Source of the DNA: Patescibacteria group bacterium
Lineage (GTDB): Bacteria; Patescibacteriota; Patescibacteriia; 2-12-FULL-60-25
DNA length: 49,920 nucleotides
NCBI GenBank assembly: GCA_018063105.1
Contig: JAGOQX010000006.1
Location: 1 to 49,920, forward strand
Reading direction: 5' to 3'
In this document: positions 8,431-15,374 of the stretch, piece after piece
Numbering within the stretch: the first letter of the stretch is position 1
Layout of the letters: each line of letters begins with the position of its first letter
Notes under the pieces: model-generated
Told to the model about the DNA's origin: nothing
The model's input: the letters and a program-made list of their open reading frames with translations, nothing else
Databases searched by the model: none
Translations under genes and position numbers: made by a program

Positions 8431-8760
8431 GAGTCATCAGTATTTCAGAAATCATACGACCTGTACAAGGCCATTCATGTAACAATCAAAAAATACCCAA
8501 AAGGAGATCGCTACTCTCTTGGAGAAAAGACTCAAATTCAAGTCCTCGACTTAATTGAGGCTATTACGAAAGCAGGCCATGCCAAGAAAGAATGGAAGGT
8601 ACCACAGATCGAGCAAGCGATTATTAAACTTGAACTGATCAAAGTACTAATTCGTTTAGGGTACGACACGCACTGTCTCAACGAAAAACAATCTTTGAAC
8701 ATACAGGAAAAAATCCAGGAGATCGGACGAATGCTCGGAGGGTGGAAACGGTCTATTTGA
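8416..8760 (+). CDS. avd: DGR accessory variability determinant (Avd), four-helix bundle
   Basis: This 114-residue, all-helical, mostly basic protein matches the Avd / S23-like four-helix bundle family. Avd binds the reverse transcriptase and the template RNA and is required for mutagenic homing in characterised DGRs. Visible marks are VFQKSYDLYKAI at the start of helix 1, GDRYSLGEKTQIQVLDLIEAI, the LELIKVLIRLGYDT helix, and the C-terminal IGRMLGGWKRS end typical of Avd. Unusually it lies on the plus strand, while the reverse transcriptase, TR and target lie on the minus strand. Its ATG at 8416 overlaps the 5' end of the reverse transcriptase gene. A later start near residue 9 is possible. 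Confidence 0.9.
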   Translation: MQEIHESSVFQKSYDLYKAIHVTIKKYPKGDRYSLGEKTQIQVLDLIEAITKAGHAKKEWKVPQIEQAIIKLELIKVLIRLGYDTHCLNEKQSLNIQEKIQEIGRMLGGWKRSI

Positions 8761-8763
8761 AAA

Positions 8764-8782
8764 GAATCCCGTGAAGGGATTC
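8764..8782 (-). terminator. Intrinsic terminator of the TR RNA
   Basis: On the minus strand GAATCCC and GGGATTC form a perfect 7-bp stem with a five-base loop, followed immediately by TTTTC. It lies 20 bases beyond the template repeat, so it would end a short RNA carrying the TR before it runs antisense into avd. Confidence 0.65.
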
Positions 8783-8802
8783 AATTCAGGGATAGAGACA
8801 CA

Positions 8803-8932
8803 TCGGGAGGAAGCCGGAGACGGCACCGAAGTTGTCATTCGGGTTGTCGACATCGTTCGTGTTGAACTTGAACTTGCCGTCGTTGAAGTTGCAGTACGGA
8901 GCCTTCGAGAAGACGCCGTCGGCATCCGGAGC
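8803..8932 (-). repeat. DGR template repeat (TR)
   Basis: The 130-bp element aligns without gaps to 9359-9488 at a constant offset of 556. There are 18 mismatches. Seventeen fall where TR has T on the plus strand (A on the coding strand), out of 29 such positions. Only one falls among the other 101 positions (8896). In the VR frame TR would read KAPYCNFNDGKFKFNTNDV and onward. All seven Asn codons in that stretch (AAC/AAT) are changed in the VR, which is the hallmark of adenine-directed mutagenic retrohoming. Confidence 0.95.
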
Positions 8933-9126
8933 CTTGTTGCTTCCAGCCATCCAGAATCACCACGATTTTCTACGATTTGTAGATCGTCGTTGAATTTCAT
9001 TTGGGAGCATCCCGACTTGAGATCAGGAACCTCCACCAGATAGAAGCAAGGAGTGTCAGCTATCTCTCGTGCACGACTATAAAATGCAGACTCTTCCAAT
9101 AACCTTAATTATCGGAACTCTGGCTT

Positions 9127-9152
9127 GGTACGTCGCTCGCGAGCGACGTACC
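9127..9152. repeat. 26-bp perfect palindrome in TR leader
   Basis: GGTACGTCGCTCG followed by its exact reverse complement gives a spacer-free 26-bp palindrome. It can form a cruciform in DNA or a hairpin in the TR RNA. A related palindrome of identical length with the same GTCG-TCGCGA-CGAC core is at 48818-48843. Confidence 0.85.
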
Positions 9153-9222
9153 GGAGAGAAATCGTGAAATTTCGGGGACGGCAGACCATGGTCCGACGTG
9201 CATGACCCTACTTTCAAGAAAA

Positions 9223-9251
9223 ATTATATCGCTTCGCGATGTAACGAACAA
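9223..9251 (-). promoter_or_regulatory. Predicted promoter of the TR RNA
   Basis: On the minus strand TTGTTC (9246-9251), a 17-base spacer and a perfect TATAAT (9223-9228) point towards the TR. A TAGGGT hexamer follows at 9205-9210, close to the predicted start. The -35 box overlaps the tail of the hairpin that ends the target gene. Confidence 0.6.
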
Positions 9252-9277
9252 GCCCCGCACCAAGATTGGTACGGGGC
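9252..9277 (-). terminator. Hairpin terminator after the DGR target gene
   Basis: GCCCCG/CGGGGC plus ACCAA/TTGGT form a stem with one mismatch and a two-base loop, about 80 bases after the target stop codon. On the minus strand it is followed by TTGTTC, a weak U-rich tail. This is consistent with a terminator or a DGR-associated hairpin downstream of VR. Confidence 0.5.
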
Positions 9278-9353
9278 ATGCCCTCAATCAGAAAAATGAT
9301 AAGGGATAAGAAGAAAACGATTAAGAAGGGACAAGAAGTTAAGAACTAAGCGG

Positions 9354-10244
9354 TCACTCCGGGAGGAAGCCGGAGACGGCACCGAAGTCGCCACCCGGGT
9401 CGTCGACATCGTCCGCGTAGAACCTGAACTCGCCGCCGTCGAAGCTGCAGATCGGAGCCCTCGAGAAGACGCCGTCGGCACCCGGAGCGTACTCGTCACC
9501 CGCGAAGTCCGAGTGAAGCTGCTCCCAGCGAACCTCCCGCTCGGGGTGAGTCAGGTGCATGATGAGCCCAGCGAAGGCTCCGAAGCCGAACTCGTTCGAG
9601 GCGAAGATCTCACGAGCGCGACGGATCGACCGACCGCGGTGGCGCAATCCGAATTGCGCATCAACCACGAGGAGATCGTGACCTTCCTGCTGCTTAGCGA
9701 GTTTGTCCCACATCTCGGTGGAACGAGTCGACTGCCGCAGATGATTCGGCCCAAGCTGGCCATCGCGGAAGTTGTAGACCGTGCGCTTGTCCTTGATCTT
9801 CGAGATGACGAGCTCGACCGCCTGACCGTAGGTCGGAGCGACCTTCTGCCATAGCGGGATGACGAACTTGCCCTCGGCGCCCGTGATGAGCGGCTTCGTG
9901 GCCAAGTCCTCATTCACGAGAACGAGACCAGGGAAATCCTGGCGCAGGATACTCGCCTGGACGCCGAGCGGCTTCGCGCCCGTGTACTCCGCGGGATAGG
10001 TGAAGGTCGAGGCGACCTCTTCTTCCGACGCGAACCGATTCGTGGTTCCGTGGGCGCGGATGGCCGCCATGAGCGGCTCGCGGAGCGTGGCCTTGAACGT
10101 GCCCGCGTCTCCGATGAGCTTCTGCGCGCCCTCACGATCCACATCGGCCTCTCCCACGAGATCCTTGACCAGTGCTCCCAAGATGGCGGCGATCTGGTTC
10201 TTCTGTCCGTCCGTGGCGCGCTTGATCGACTTAGTGGTCGTCAT
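9354..10244 (-). CDS. DGR target protein with C-terminal variable region
   Basis: This 296-residue protein looks cytoplasmic, with no signal peptide or membrane segment seen. Residues 253-295 are encoded by the variable repeat. They contain FSRAPICSFDGGEFRFYADD and end GFLPE, in keeping with the C-type-lectin-like fold that displays DGR diversity. I do not recognise the N-terminal region (ATDGQKNQIAAILGALVKDL and onward). The gene looks more G/C-rich at third positions than neighbouring housekeeping genes and has its own promoter and structured leader. A good Shine-Dalgarno (AGGGAG) precedes the ATG. The ligand recognised by the variable face is unknown. Confidence 0.88.
   Translation of the reverse strand: MTTTKSIKRATDGQKNQIAAILGALVKDLVGEADVDREGAQKLIGDAGTFKATLREPLMAAIRAHGTTNRFASEEEVASTFTYPAEYTGAKPLGVQASILRQDFPGLVLVNEDLATKPLITGAEGKFVIPLWQKVAPTYGQAVELVISKIKDKRTVYNFRDGQLGPNHLRQSTRSTEMWDKLAKQQEGHDLLVVDAQFGLRHRGRSIRRAREIFASNEFGFGAFAGLIMHLTHPEREVRWEQLHSDFAGDEYAPGADGVFSRAPICSFDGGEFRFYADDVDDPGGDFGAVSGFLPE
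9359..9488 (-). repeat. DGR variable repeat (VR)
   Basis: This is the mutable copy of the TR, at the 3' end of the target gene and reaching to within three bases of its stop codon. Relative to TR, the coding strand carries 15 A-to-G, two A-to-T and one T-to-A changes, and no A-to-C. The G/C-rich end (GTGCCGTCTCCGGCTTCCTC) is identical in both copies. It is the likely initiation-of-homing side. Confidence 0.95.
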
Positions 10245-10257
10245 TGTCGTGCTCCCT

Positions 10258-10390
10258 TACATTCCTTTGGGGAATGCGCCGAACGAGATTCGCTTCGGTG
10301 GAATATCCACCTAACAGTCTTCGTTGAAAACGGCGTCGCTAACCCCGCCTTTCGCGAAAGGCAGGAGTAATAAAGCCGTTTTCAACGGTT
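10258..10390 (-). promoter_or_regulatory. Structured 5' leader of the DGR target gene
   Basis: The roughly 150-base untranslated leader can form several hairpins. A 13-bp inverted repeat (10322-10334 with 10375-10387) encloses a perfect 16-bp palindrome (10347-10362). A third hairpin, GGTGGA/TCCACC, spans 10297-10311. CATTCC/GGAATG (10260-10276) lies just before the ribosome binding site. This looks like a regulated leader, but no known riboswitch is recognised. Confidence 0.55.
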
Positions 10391-10413
10391 CTTAGCTTAT
10401 CAAGGAACGATAT

Positions 10414-10455
10414 AAAATAGCACAAAATGGCCATTTTGTCAAACGGTATACCCTA
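10414..10455 (-). promoter_or_regulatory. Promoter and operator-like palindrome of the DGR target
   Basis: On the minus strand TTGACA (10437-10442), 17 bases ending in TGC, and TATTTT (10414-10419) form an extended -10 promoter. The spacer is almost entirely a perfect 18-bp palindrome (10422-10439, ACAAAATGG and its complement), as expected for a repressor site. A TAGGGT hexamer (10450-10455) lies just upstream of the -35 box. Confidence 0.7.
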
Positions 10456-10474
10456 AAACAGAAACAAGCCCTGC

Positions 10475-11773
10475 TTACGGCGTCAAACGCTTCACATCTC
10501 TCGGCAAGTACGTCGCCTCTCGAACATTTGGCAGATCTAACAATTTCATAATCAATCTCCCCGGGCCAATACCGGCGCCACCGTGTGGAGGACAGCCATA
10601 ACGGAAGAAGTTGAGGTAGTCTGCGAGCGCTTCCAATGACATTCCTTTTTCAATCGCCTGCTTTTCTAAAACCTCAATGCGATGTTCGCGTTGCGCTAAT
10701 GTCGTAATTTCAATTCCACGGAACAACAAATCTGCACGTCGGAAATAGTCCGATCCTTCTTCGAGGCGCATGTGATAAAACGCACTCTTGGATTTATGAT
10801 AATCCGTGATGAAGACAAAATCGTGATCTTTTGTCAGTTTGATCTGCTCACATACATTCCGTTCTTCTTCTGGTGACAAATCATGATCTTCCTGGCTCTC
10901 AATTCCAAGTGTCGACAACATCTTTTTTGCTTCGAGCATCGTTACACGAGGAAATGGACGAGACGGAATAGCAAGATTCAATTCTGGAAATTTCTTGGCA
11001 ACAGCTTCAAAGCCAGCAACAATCATCCCTTCTTCCATATCCATCACGTCATGATGCGATTCGACGAATGCCATTTCAAAATCCCAACCCGTAAATTCCG
11101 TGAGATGGCGCGTGGTGAACGATTTTTCTGCGCGGAAGACTGGGCCGACCATGAAGACGCGTTCGAGCCCTGATGCGATTCCCATCTGTTTGTAAAATTG
11201 TGGTGACTGCGCGAGATAGGCTTTGCGATCAAAATAGTTGACCTCAAACACTTCAGCGCCCGTTTCACTTGGCGTTGACATGAATGACGGGGTATAAAGT
11301 TGGACGAAATTATTTTCATCCCAAAACGTGCGGAATCCTTTTTCCAATTCTGTCCACACTTTGAAAATTTTTGCTTTTTCTGGCTTTCGAATATCCAACC
11401 AACGATAATCAAATCGAATTGTCGCGTCCGTCTCTTCCCCGCTCTTTGGCGCAATCACCGGGATCGGTAATTCTGGCGTAGCATATGACAACACTTCGAT
11501 TGACTCTACGCCAATTTCACATCCACCTGGAGCTTGTGGAACTTCTTTGACCAGACCACGAACGCAGACCACGGACTCGTGCGACAGACCTTTTGCAACC
11601 TCAAACACTTCTGGCTTTGAGGCTTCGATGACGACCTGGATCGTGCCCATGACATCGCGCAAGACTAAAAAGATGATCTTACTTTGAATGCGGAGAACGT
11701 GGACAAACCCCTGGATATCAACCGTCTCGCCGATGTAGTTTCGCAGCAATGAAGTATGGATGGCATTTTTCAT
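10475..11773 (-). CDS. aspS: Aspartyl-tRNA synthetase, archaeal type
   Basis: This class II synthetase charges tRNA-Asp. At 432 residues it lacks the GAD insertion of the usual ~590-residue bacterial enzyme and matches the archaeal/eukaryotic form. It has an N-terminal OB fold (YIGETVDIQGFVHVLRIQSK), motif 2 FRAEKSFTTRHLTEF, and motif 3 GAGIGPGRLIMKLL. The C-terminus is the typical RDVKRLTP. A separate AsnRS gene nearby (14022-15314) means Asn-tRNA need not be made by transamidation. Whether this enzyme discriminates tRNA-Asp from tRNA-Asn cannot be settled by eye. Confidence 0.92.
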   Translation of the reverse strand: MKNAIHTSLLRNYIGETVDIQGFVHVLRIQSKIIFLVLRDVMGTIQVVIEASKPEVFEVAKGLSHESVVCVRGLVKEVPQAPGGCEIGVESIEVLSYATPELPIPVIAPKSGEETDATIRFDYRWLDIRKPEKAKIFKVWTELEKGFRTFWDENNFVQLYTPSFMSTPSETGAEVFEVNYFDRKAYLAQSPQFYKQMGIASGLERVFMVGPVFRAEKSFTTRHLTEFTGWDFEMAFVESHHDVMDMEEGMIVAGFEAVAKKFPELNLAIPSRPFPRVTMLEAKKMLSTLGIESQEDHDLSPEEERNVCEQIKLTKDHDFVFITDYHKSKSAFYHMRLEEGSDYFRRADLLFRGIEITTLAQREHRIEVLEKQAIEKGMSLEALADYLNFFRYGCPPHGGAGIGPGRLIMKLLDLPNVREATYLPRDVKRLTP

Positions 11774-11788
11774 AACGTGAATTCAACC

Positions 11789-12502
11789 TTACCGTACAGC
11801 CTCAACGGTTGCAACTTTCATGACTAAGCCTGACCAGGTTCCGTCCGTTCCTTGCGCCACCAAATTCAATTCTTTCACAGAAGACGGGAATGCGACGTCC
11901 GCAGTGTATAAACCGCCTTTCCCCTGCTTAAACGACACAGCAGATTCTACTGTACCAAAATTTGAAGCAACGCTCTTCGCATTCACAGCCTGAATTGTAA
12001 CAGCGGCTTTCGTTCCAGCGATCACGCGATAGACTCCATCGTTCAATTGTGCCCCTTCAATTTTCACAGACAGAATACGAGGTGAACTTGTTGCGGCTTC
12101 CCCACATTCGTCGACGGTGATACTTGATCTACAAACCAATGCGGGAGCACAAATCTGACTCAAATCTGCACATGGCTCACCCAATACGAGCGATCCATTT
12201 TTCTTCTGGATTCCAGAATCCGTAGACGTCGCCACTTCTGGAGCTCGCTCACAAGTTCCGAGATCAACGGAGCCGGCGGTATGTGTACAAACCAATCCAG
12301 CGTTACACGGCAAACGTTCTCCCCCACCACAAATCGACCCCTCAGCGCCCAATGCACCGGCAGGAAGCAACGTTGATACAGGTCCACCCGAAGCAATATA
12401 TAGCGCAAGCAAAACTGGGACGACGATGACACCTGCAGCAATGGCTAAAAATCCAAGCCAGCCAAAAATCTTTAAATCAAGCGATGATGAGGAGTTTTTC
12501 AT
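11789..12502 (-). CDS. Membrane-anchored Cys-rich exported protein, unknown function
   Basis: This 237-residue protein has one N-terminal transmembrane segment (IFGWLGFLAIAAGVIVVPVL, about residues 12-32). An external domain follows with about ten cysteines in two clusters, around CGGGERLPCNAGLVC and CADLSQICAPALVC. They are spaced like small disulfide-rich modules. The C-terminal 100 residues are beta-rich and immunoglobulin-like. I do not recognise a specific family. It lies between aspS and the hicBA pair on the same strand. Confidence 0.75.
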   Translation of the reverse strand: MKNSSSSLDLKIFGWLGFLAIAAGVIVVPVLLALYIASGGPVSTLLPAGALGAEGSICGGGERLPCNAGLVCTHTAGSVDLGTCERAPEVATSTDSGIQKKNGSLVLGEPCADLSQICAPALVCRSSITVDECGEAATSSPRILSVKIEGAQLNDGVYRVIAGTKAAVTIQAVNAKSVASNFGTVESAVSFKQGKGGLYTADVAFPSSVKELNLVAQGTDGTWSGLVMKVATVEAVR

Positions 12503-12508
12503 ATCTGT

Positions 12509-12733
12509 TCACAAATGTTTTAAAAAATCTGTATATTCAATTTTCGCAAGTCGTAAAATCCCTCTCAATGTTCCGTGAGCCAATTCACGATGAAGAGGAA
12601 CAATCGTTCGTATAGACGTACCACGAATATTCTTCTGAAGTTTTACATGGCTGCCTTTTTGACTCACAACGAGGAATCCAAACGAGCTCGTTAATATCTT
12701 AATCACTAAGCTGCCAGAAAACGGCTTTGGCAT
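12509..12733 (-). CDS. hicA: HicA-family toxin (mRNA interferase)
   Basis: The 74-residue product has the dsRBD-like HicA fold. SGSLVIKILTSSFGFLVVSQ is followed by KGSHVKL with the catalytic His29, then a TIVPLHRELAHGTLRGIL core that matches the family. HicA toxins cleave mRNA until neutralised by HicB. Here it lies downstream of its antitoxin gene, separated by six bases. The order is antitoxin first, the reverse of the classical hicAB arrangement. Confidence 0.87.
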   Translation of the reverse strand: MPKPFSGSLVIKILTSSFGFLVVSQKGSHVKLQKNIRGTSIRTIVPLHRELAHGTLRGILRLAKIEYTDFLKHL

Positions 12734-12739
12734 ACTCGC

Positions 12740-12949
12740 CTAGATATTTGCTTCAAGAACCGTAAGGAGTGGCACCTCGCTCACTCGTTTCATCTTTGGC
12801 TGATCCTCCAAATATAATTCTACCGCTTCCTGAAGATTCTTTTGTGCTTCTACAATCGTTTTCCCTTGGCTCACAACACCAAACTCAACAGCGTGTGCAA
12901 CATACCATTTGCCCTCCCGAATAATACTCGCAGTAAATTTGCACGTCAT
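12740..12949 (-). CDS. hicB: HicB-family antitoxin
   Basis: This is a short 69-residue antitoxin with the partial RNase H fold: TCKFTASIIREGKWYVAHAV, GVVSQGKTIVEAQKNLQEAVELYLE. It has no C-terminal DNA-binding domain, so it may neutralise the toxin without binding an operator itself. The ATG at 12949 fits the family start. An upstream ATG at 12985 would add unrelated residues. It precedes hicA in the same operon. Confidence 0.85.
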   Translation of the reverse strand: MTCKFTASIIREGKWYVAHAVEFGVVSQGKTIVEAQKNLQEAVELYLEDQPKMKRVSEVPLLTVLEANI

Positions 12950-12986
12950 AGAGGTAAAGATAGAGGAATTGAAGCAAATATGCAAC

Positions 12987-14009
12987 CTACGGCATCAAGA
13001 ACATCGTCACCGAACCCTCTGGCACTGCTACCAGCCTGCGTGTCGCACCTGTCTTTGGATCAAAGATAATGAGATCAAATCCATCACGCACGATCAGTCG
13101 CTGATCTGGAAGAACGAGGAGGGGTCTTCGGCTTCCGATCGAAATATCCTGCCAAAAAGATTCTCCCGTATCCAACGTGAATGCAAGCGGATTCGTTCCG
13201 GTCAATCCAATCACAACCTTTGTGTCTTCATGATGCTCAATCGTGTCTTTCACCGCAGGATGGATCACGACCCGATGAACGTCTGACGGACCGACCGGAT
13301 TCGATTCAATTCCTTCTCCCTGAACGGCCGTCGTATACCACAACTCGCCATTTCGTACTTGAGACAGAACAATCGTTTCAGGAAGTTGCTCAATAGGCTG
13401 AACCACGCCCTGCACAGAAAACGCATACAGCCATGACGTACTTGTGACATGCCCTGTTAACATCATCGTCGCATCATCAAACCAGCCTACAATGGAGGCG
13501 TCCTTAATTGGAGCTCCGCCGGGCTGACGAAAGACGAGATCTTTGGTCTTTGCCTTGCTCACAATCCGAATCACTGATGCGCCGTCCGATTTTACAGATC
13601 CCGAAGATGCAACCCACGTTCCATCCGTGGACGGAAATAGCCCTCGTGTTCCAGAAGCTACCTGTGCCGGCATCTTGAACGAAACCCATTGCCCATTCGA
13701 AACCTGCACCCCATCTCGAGGCCAGGTTGAAGATGGATGTGCATTCAAAAACTCCTCAGCTGTCATTCGCTTTGCCTCACCGTTCAAATACACCAGAGTG
13801 ACTGCATTTTCATTGACGAGCGCGATTGTTGTCGTTGACGTTTCTGCTACGGCAGGGACTACGGGGGCAAGAACAACCGGAATACTGCTCGAGACATCAG
13901 GTTGCAAAAAGCGAAATGCGGCGAATGCTAACACCACAACCAACACAACCCGAATCCACCACACAAATGGATTCGTTTTTTTTGAATATTCAAGGGACGG
14001 CTTCTTCAT
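12987..14009 (-). CDS. Membrane-anchored exported protein, propeller-like, unknown function
   Basis: The 340-residue protein has a short basic cytoplasmic start, one transmembrane helix (VWWIRVVLVVVLAFAAFRFL, residues 16-35) and a long exported part. The exported part is made of repeated beta strands with WVASSG, IVGWFDD, LWYTTAV and FDLIIFDPKTGATRRL elements, which suggests a beta-propeller. No catalytic motif is evident. It sits between hicB and asnS, on the same strand as both. A role in envelope assembly or binding is only a guess. Confidence 0.75.
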   Translation of the reverse strand: MKKPSLEYSKKTNPFVWWIRVVLVVVLAFAAFRFLQPDVSSSIPVVLAPVVPAVAETSTTTIALVNENAVTLVYLNGEAKRMTAEEFLNAHPSSTWPRDGVQVSNGQWVSFKMPAQVASGTRGLFPSTDGTWVASSGSVKSDGASVIRIVSKAKTKDLVFRQPGGAPIKDASIVGWFDDATMMLTGHVTSTSWLYAFSVQGVVQPIEQLPETIVLSQVRNGELWYTTAVQGEGIESNPVGPSDVHRVVIHPAVKDTIEHHEDTKVVIGLTGTNPLAFTLDTGESFWQDISIGSRRPLLVLPDQRLIVRDGFDLIIFDPKTGATRRLVAVPEGSVTMFLMP

Positions 14010-14021
14010 ACGGACGAAAAA

Positions 14022-15314
14022 TTATGGTTCAAGTCGGTTGATGAGACGTGGGAACGGAATAGTTTCACGGACATGATGAATCCCACAAATCCAAGTGACG
14101 ATGCGCTCCAATCCATAGCCAAACCCAGAATGTGGAACAGAGCCGTAGCGGCGCAAATCAAGATACCACTGAAACGCTTCCTCTGGCAGATGATGTTCAC
14201 GGACACGTTCAAGCAATGCCTCGTAATTATCTTCGCGCTGTGATCCACCGATGATTTCTCCGTATCCTTCCGGTGCCAACAAGTCCGCGTTCAACACGTG
14301 CGTCGGATCATTCGGATCGCGCTTCATATAAAACGCTTTCACGGCTGTTGGATATTTTTCTACGAAAATCGGCTTGTCATATAAGTTCGTCAGTGTCGTT
14401 TCATCATCCGCTCCAAGATCATCCAGTTCGCCAATATCACTCCCCAACTCACGCAACTTCGCAATCGCTTCAGCATGAGTGATGCGATAGAACGGTGCTT
14501 TCACATTTTTCAACGGCTCGATATTTCGTTCCAGCAATTTCAATTCTGGCTGACACAGCTCTAACACTTTTTCAACAATATACGAAACGAGCTGCTCCTG
14601 CGTCTCCATGTTTTTCTCGTGGTCAACAAATGCAGCTTCTGCATCCATCATCCAGAACTCAGTGAGGTGACGACGTGTCTTTGATTTTTCTGCACGAAAG
14701 ACCGGACCAAAATCAAAACAACGGCCCACAGAAGCGATGGCGGCCTCGAGATAGAGCTGACCAGATTGTGTGAGATACGCTTTGCGATCTTCAAAATAAT
14801 CCACTTCAAATAATTCCGTGGTTCCTTCACAGGCGTTTGGCGTGAAAATTGGTGAATCGATTTTGACAAAATCATGATCACGCATCCATTCGTACGTTGC
14901 CAAAATGATGACATTACGAACGCGTTGAATAGCCCACTGTGACGGCGCACGCAACCAAAGATGACGATTGTCGAGCAAGAAATCTGGACCATGCTCCTTC
15001 TTGCCGATCGGATATTCTTCCGCGCGTTGCACCAATATCAGCCCCGTTGCCTGCAATTCGTACACACCCTCTTGCTTTGGATGTTTTGCGACAATACCGG
15101 TGACGATGATCGAAGATTCAATCGTTGTTTGCGTTGCAGCTTCCCACGTTGCCTCATCAACACCCTGTTTCGCAACAACGGCCTGCGTAAAGCCAGAGCC
15201 ATCGCGGACCTGCAAAAAGCAGATACTGCCGGAAGATCGGACATTGTATGCCCATCCTTTGATAGTGACCGTTTGGCCGACAACGGCCTGAAATTTCGAG
15301 ATCAATGTATCCAT
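14022..15314 (-). CDS. asnS: Asparaginyl-tRNA synthetase
   Basis: This 430-residue class II synthetase charges tRNA-Asn. The N-terminal OB domain begins VGQTVTIKGWAYNVRSSGSI. Motif 2 is FRAEKSKTRRHLTEF, and the AsnRS-like MMDAEAAF segment follows. Motif 3 is GFGYGLERIVTWI, and the C-terminus RETIPFPRLINRLEP is characteristic. The ATG at 15314 fits the family start; an upstream ATG at 15359 would add 15 residues lying over the terminator of the preceding gene. The gene is preceded by that terminator. Confidence 0.93.
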   Translation of the reverse strand: MDTLISKFQAVVGQTVTIKGWAYNVRSSGSICFLQVRDGSGFTQAVVAKQGVDEATWEAATQTTIESSIIVTGIVAKHPKQEGVYELQATGLILVQRAEEYPIGKKEHGPDFLLDNRHLWLRAPSQWAIQRVRNVIILATYEWMRDHDFVKIDSPIFTPNACEGTTELFEVDYFEDRKAYLTQSGQLYLEAAIASVGRCFDFGPVFRAEKSKTRRHLTEFWMMDAEAAFVDHEKNMETQEQLVSYIVEKVLELCQPELKLLERNIEPLKNVKAPFYRITHAEAIAKLRELGSDIGELDDLGADDETTLTNLYDKPIFVEKYPTAVKAFYMKRDPNDPTHVLNADLLAPEGYGEIIGGSQREDNYEALLERVREHHLPEEAFQWYLDLRRYGSVPHSGFGYGLERIVTWICGIHHVRETIPFPRLINRLEP

Positions 15315-15331
15315 ATCCCCATAGAGTATTG

Positions 15332-15368
15332 AAAAACCCCCTTCCGCGCAACTGGGCACGGTCGGGGG
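15332..15368 (-). terminator. Terminator of the 15375 gene
   Basis: On the minus strand five C (15364-15368 complement) pair with five G just before TTTTT, enclosing an inner GC-rich section. The structure ends the upstream hypothetical gene seven bases after its stop codon. Confidence 0.6.
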
Positions 15369-15374
15369 CCGAGA

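Larger units (their letters stand above)
8760..9216 (-). ncRNA. Predicted DGR template RNA
   Basis: This stretch is inferred to be transcribed on the minus strand, from the promoter at 9223-9251 to the terminator at 8764-8782, giving about 450 nucleotides. It contains a perfect 26-bp palindrome (9127-9152) and the 130-base TR. In studied DGRs the TR RNA with flanking structured sequence is the template and binds RT and Avd. The TR also sits in a 54-codon open frame (8786-8950, starting MAGSNKAPDADG), which is probably incidental. The transcript ends are estimates. Confidence 0.6.

Noticed and set aside
8416-8760. 23S rRNA intervening-sequence protein as the identity of the Avd gene
   Set aside because: The fold is shared, but the RT, TR and VR next to it and the LGGW end fit Avd; no rRNA gene is present.
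8771-9043. Plus-strand frame over the TR
   Set aside because: It is antisense to the TR, Val/Glu-rich, with no homologous counterpart beyond the mirrored VR.
8656-9099. Minus-strand 147-codon frame over the TR
   Set aside because: It is out of frame with the TR reading, crosses the predicted terminator and avd antisense, and its second half is Ser/Arg/Thr-rich shadow sequence. The first 60 codons look less random, so a remnant is possible.
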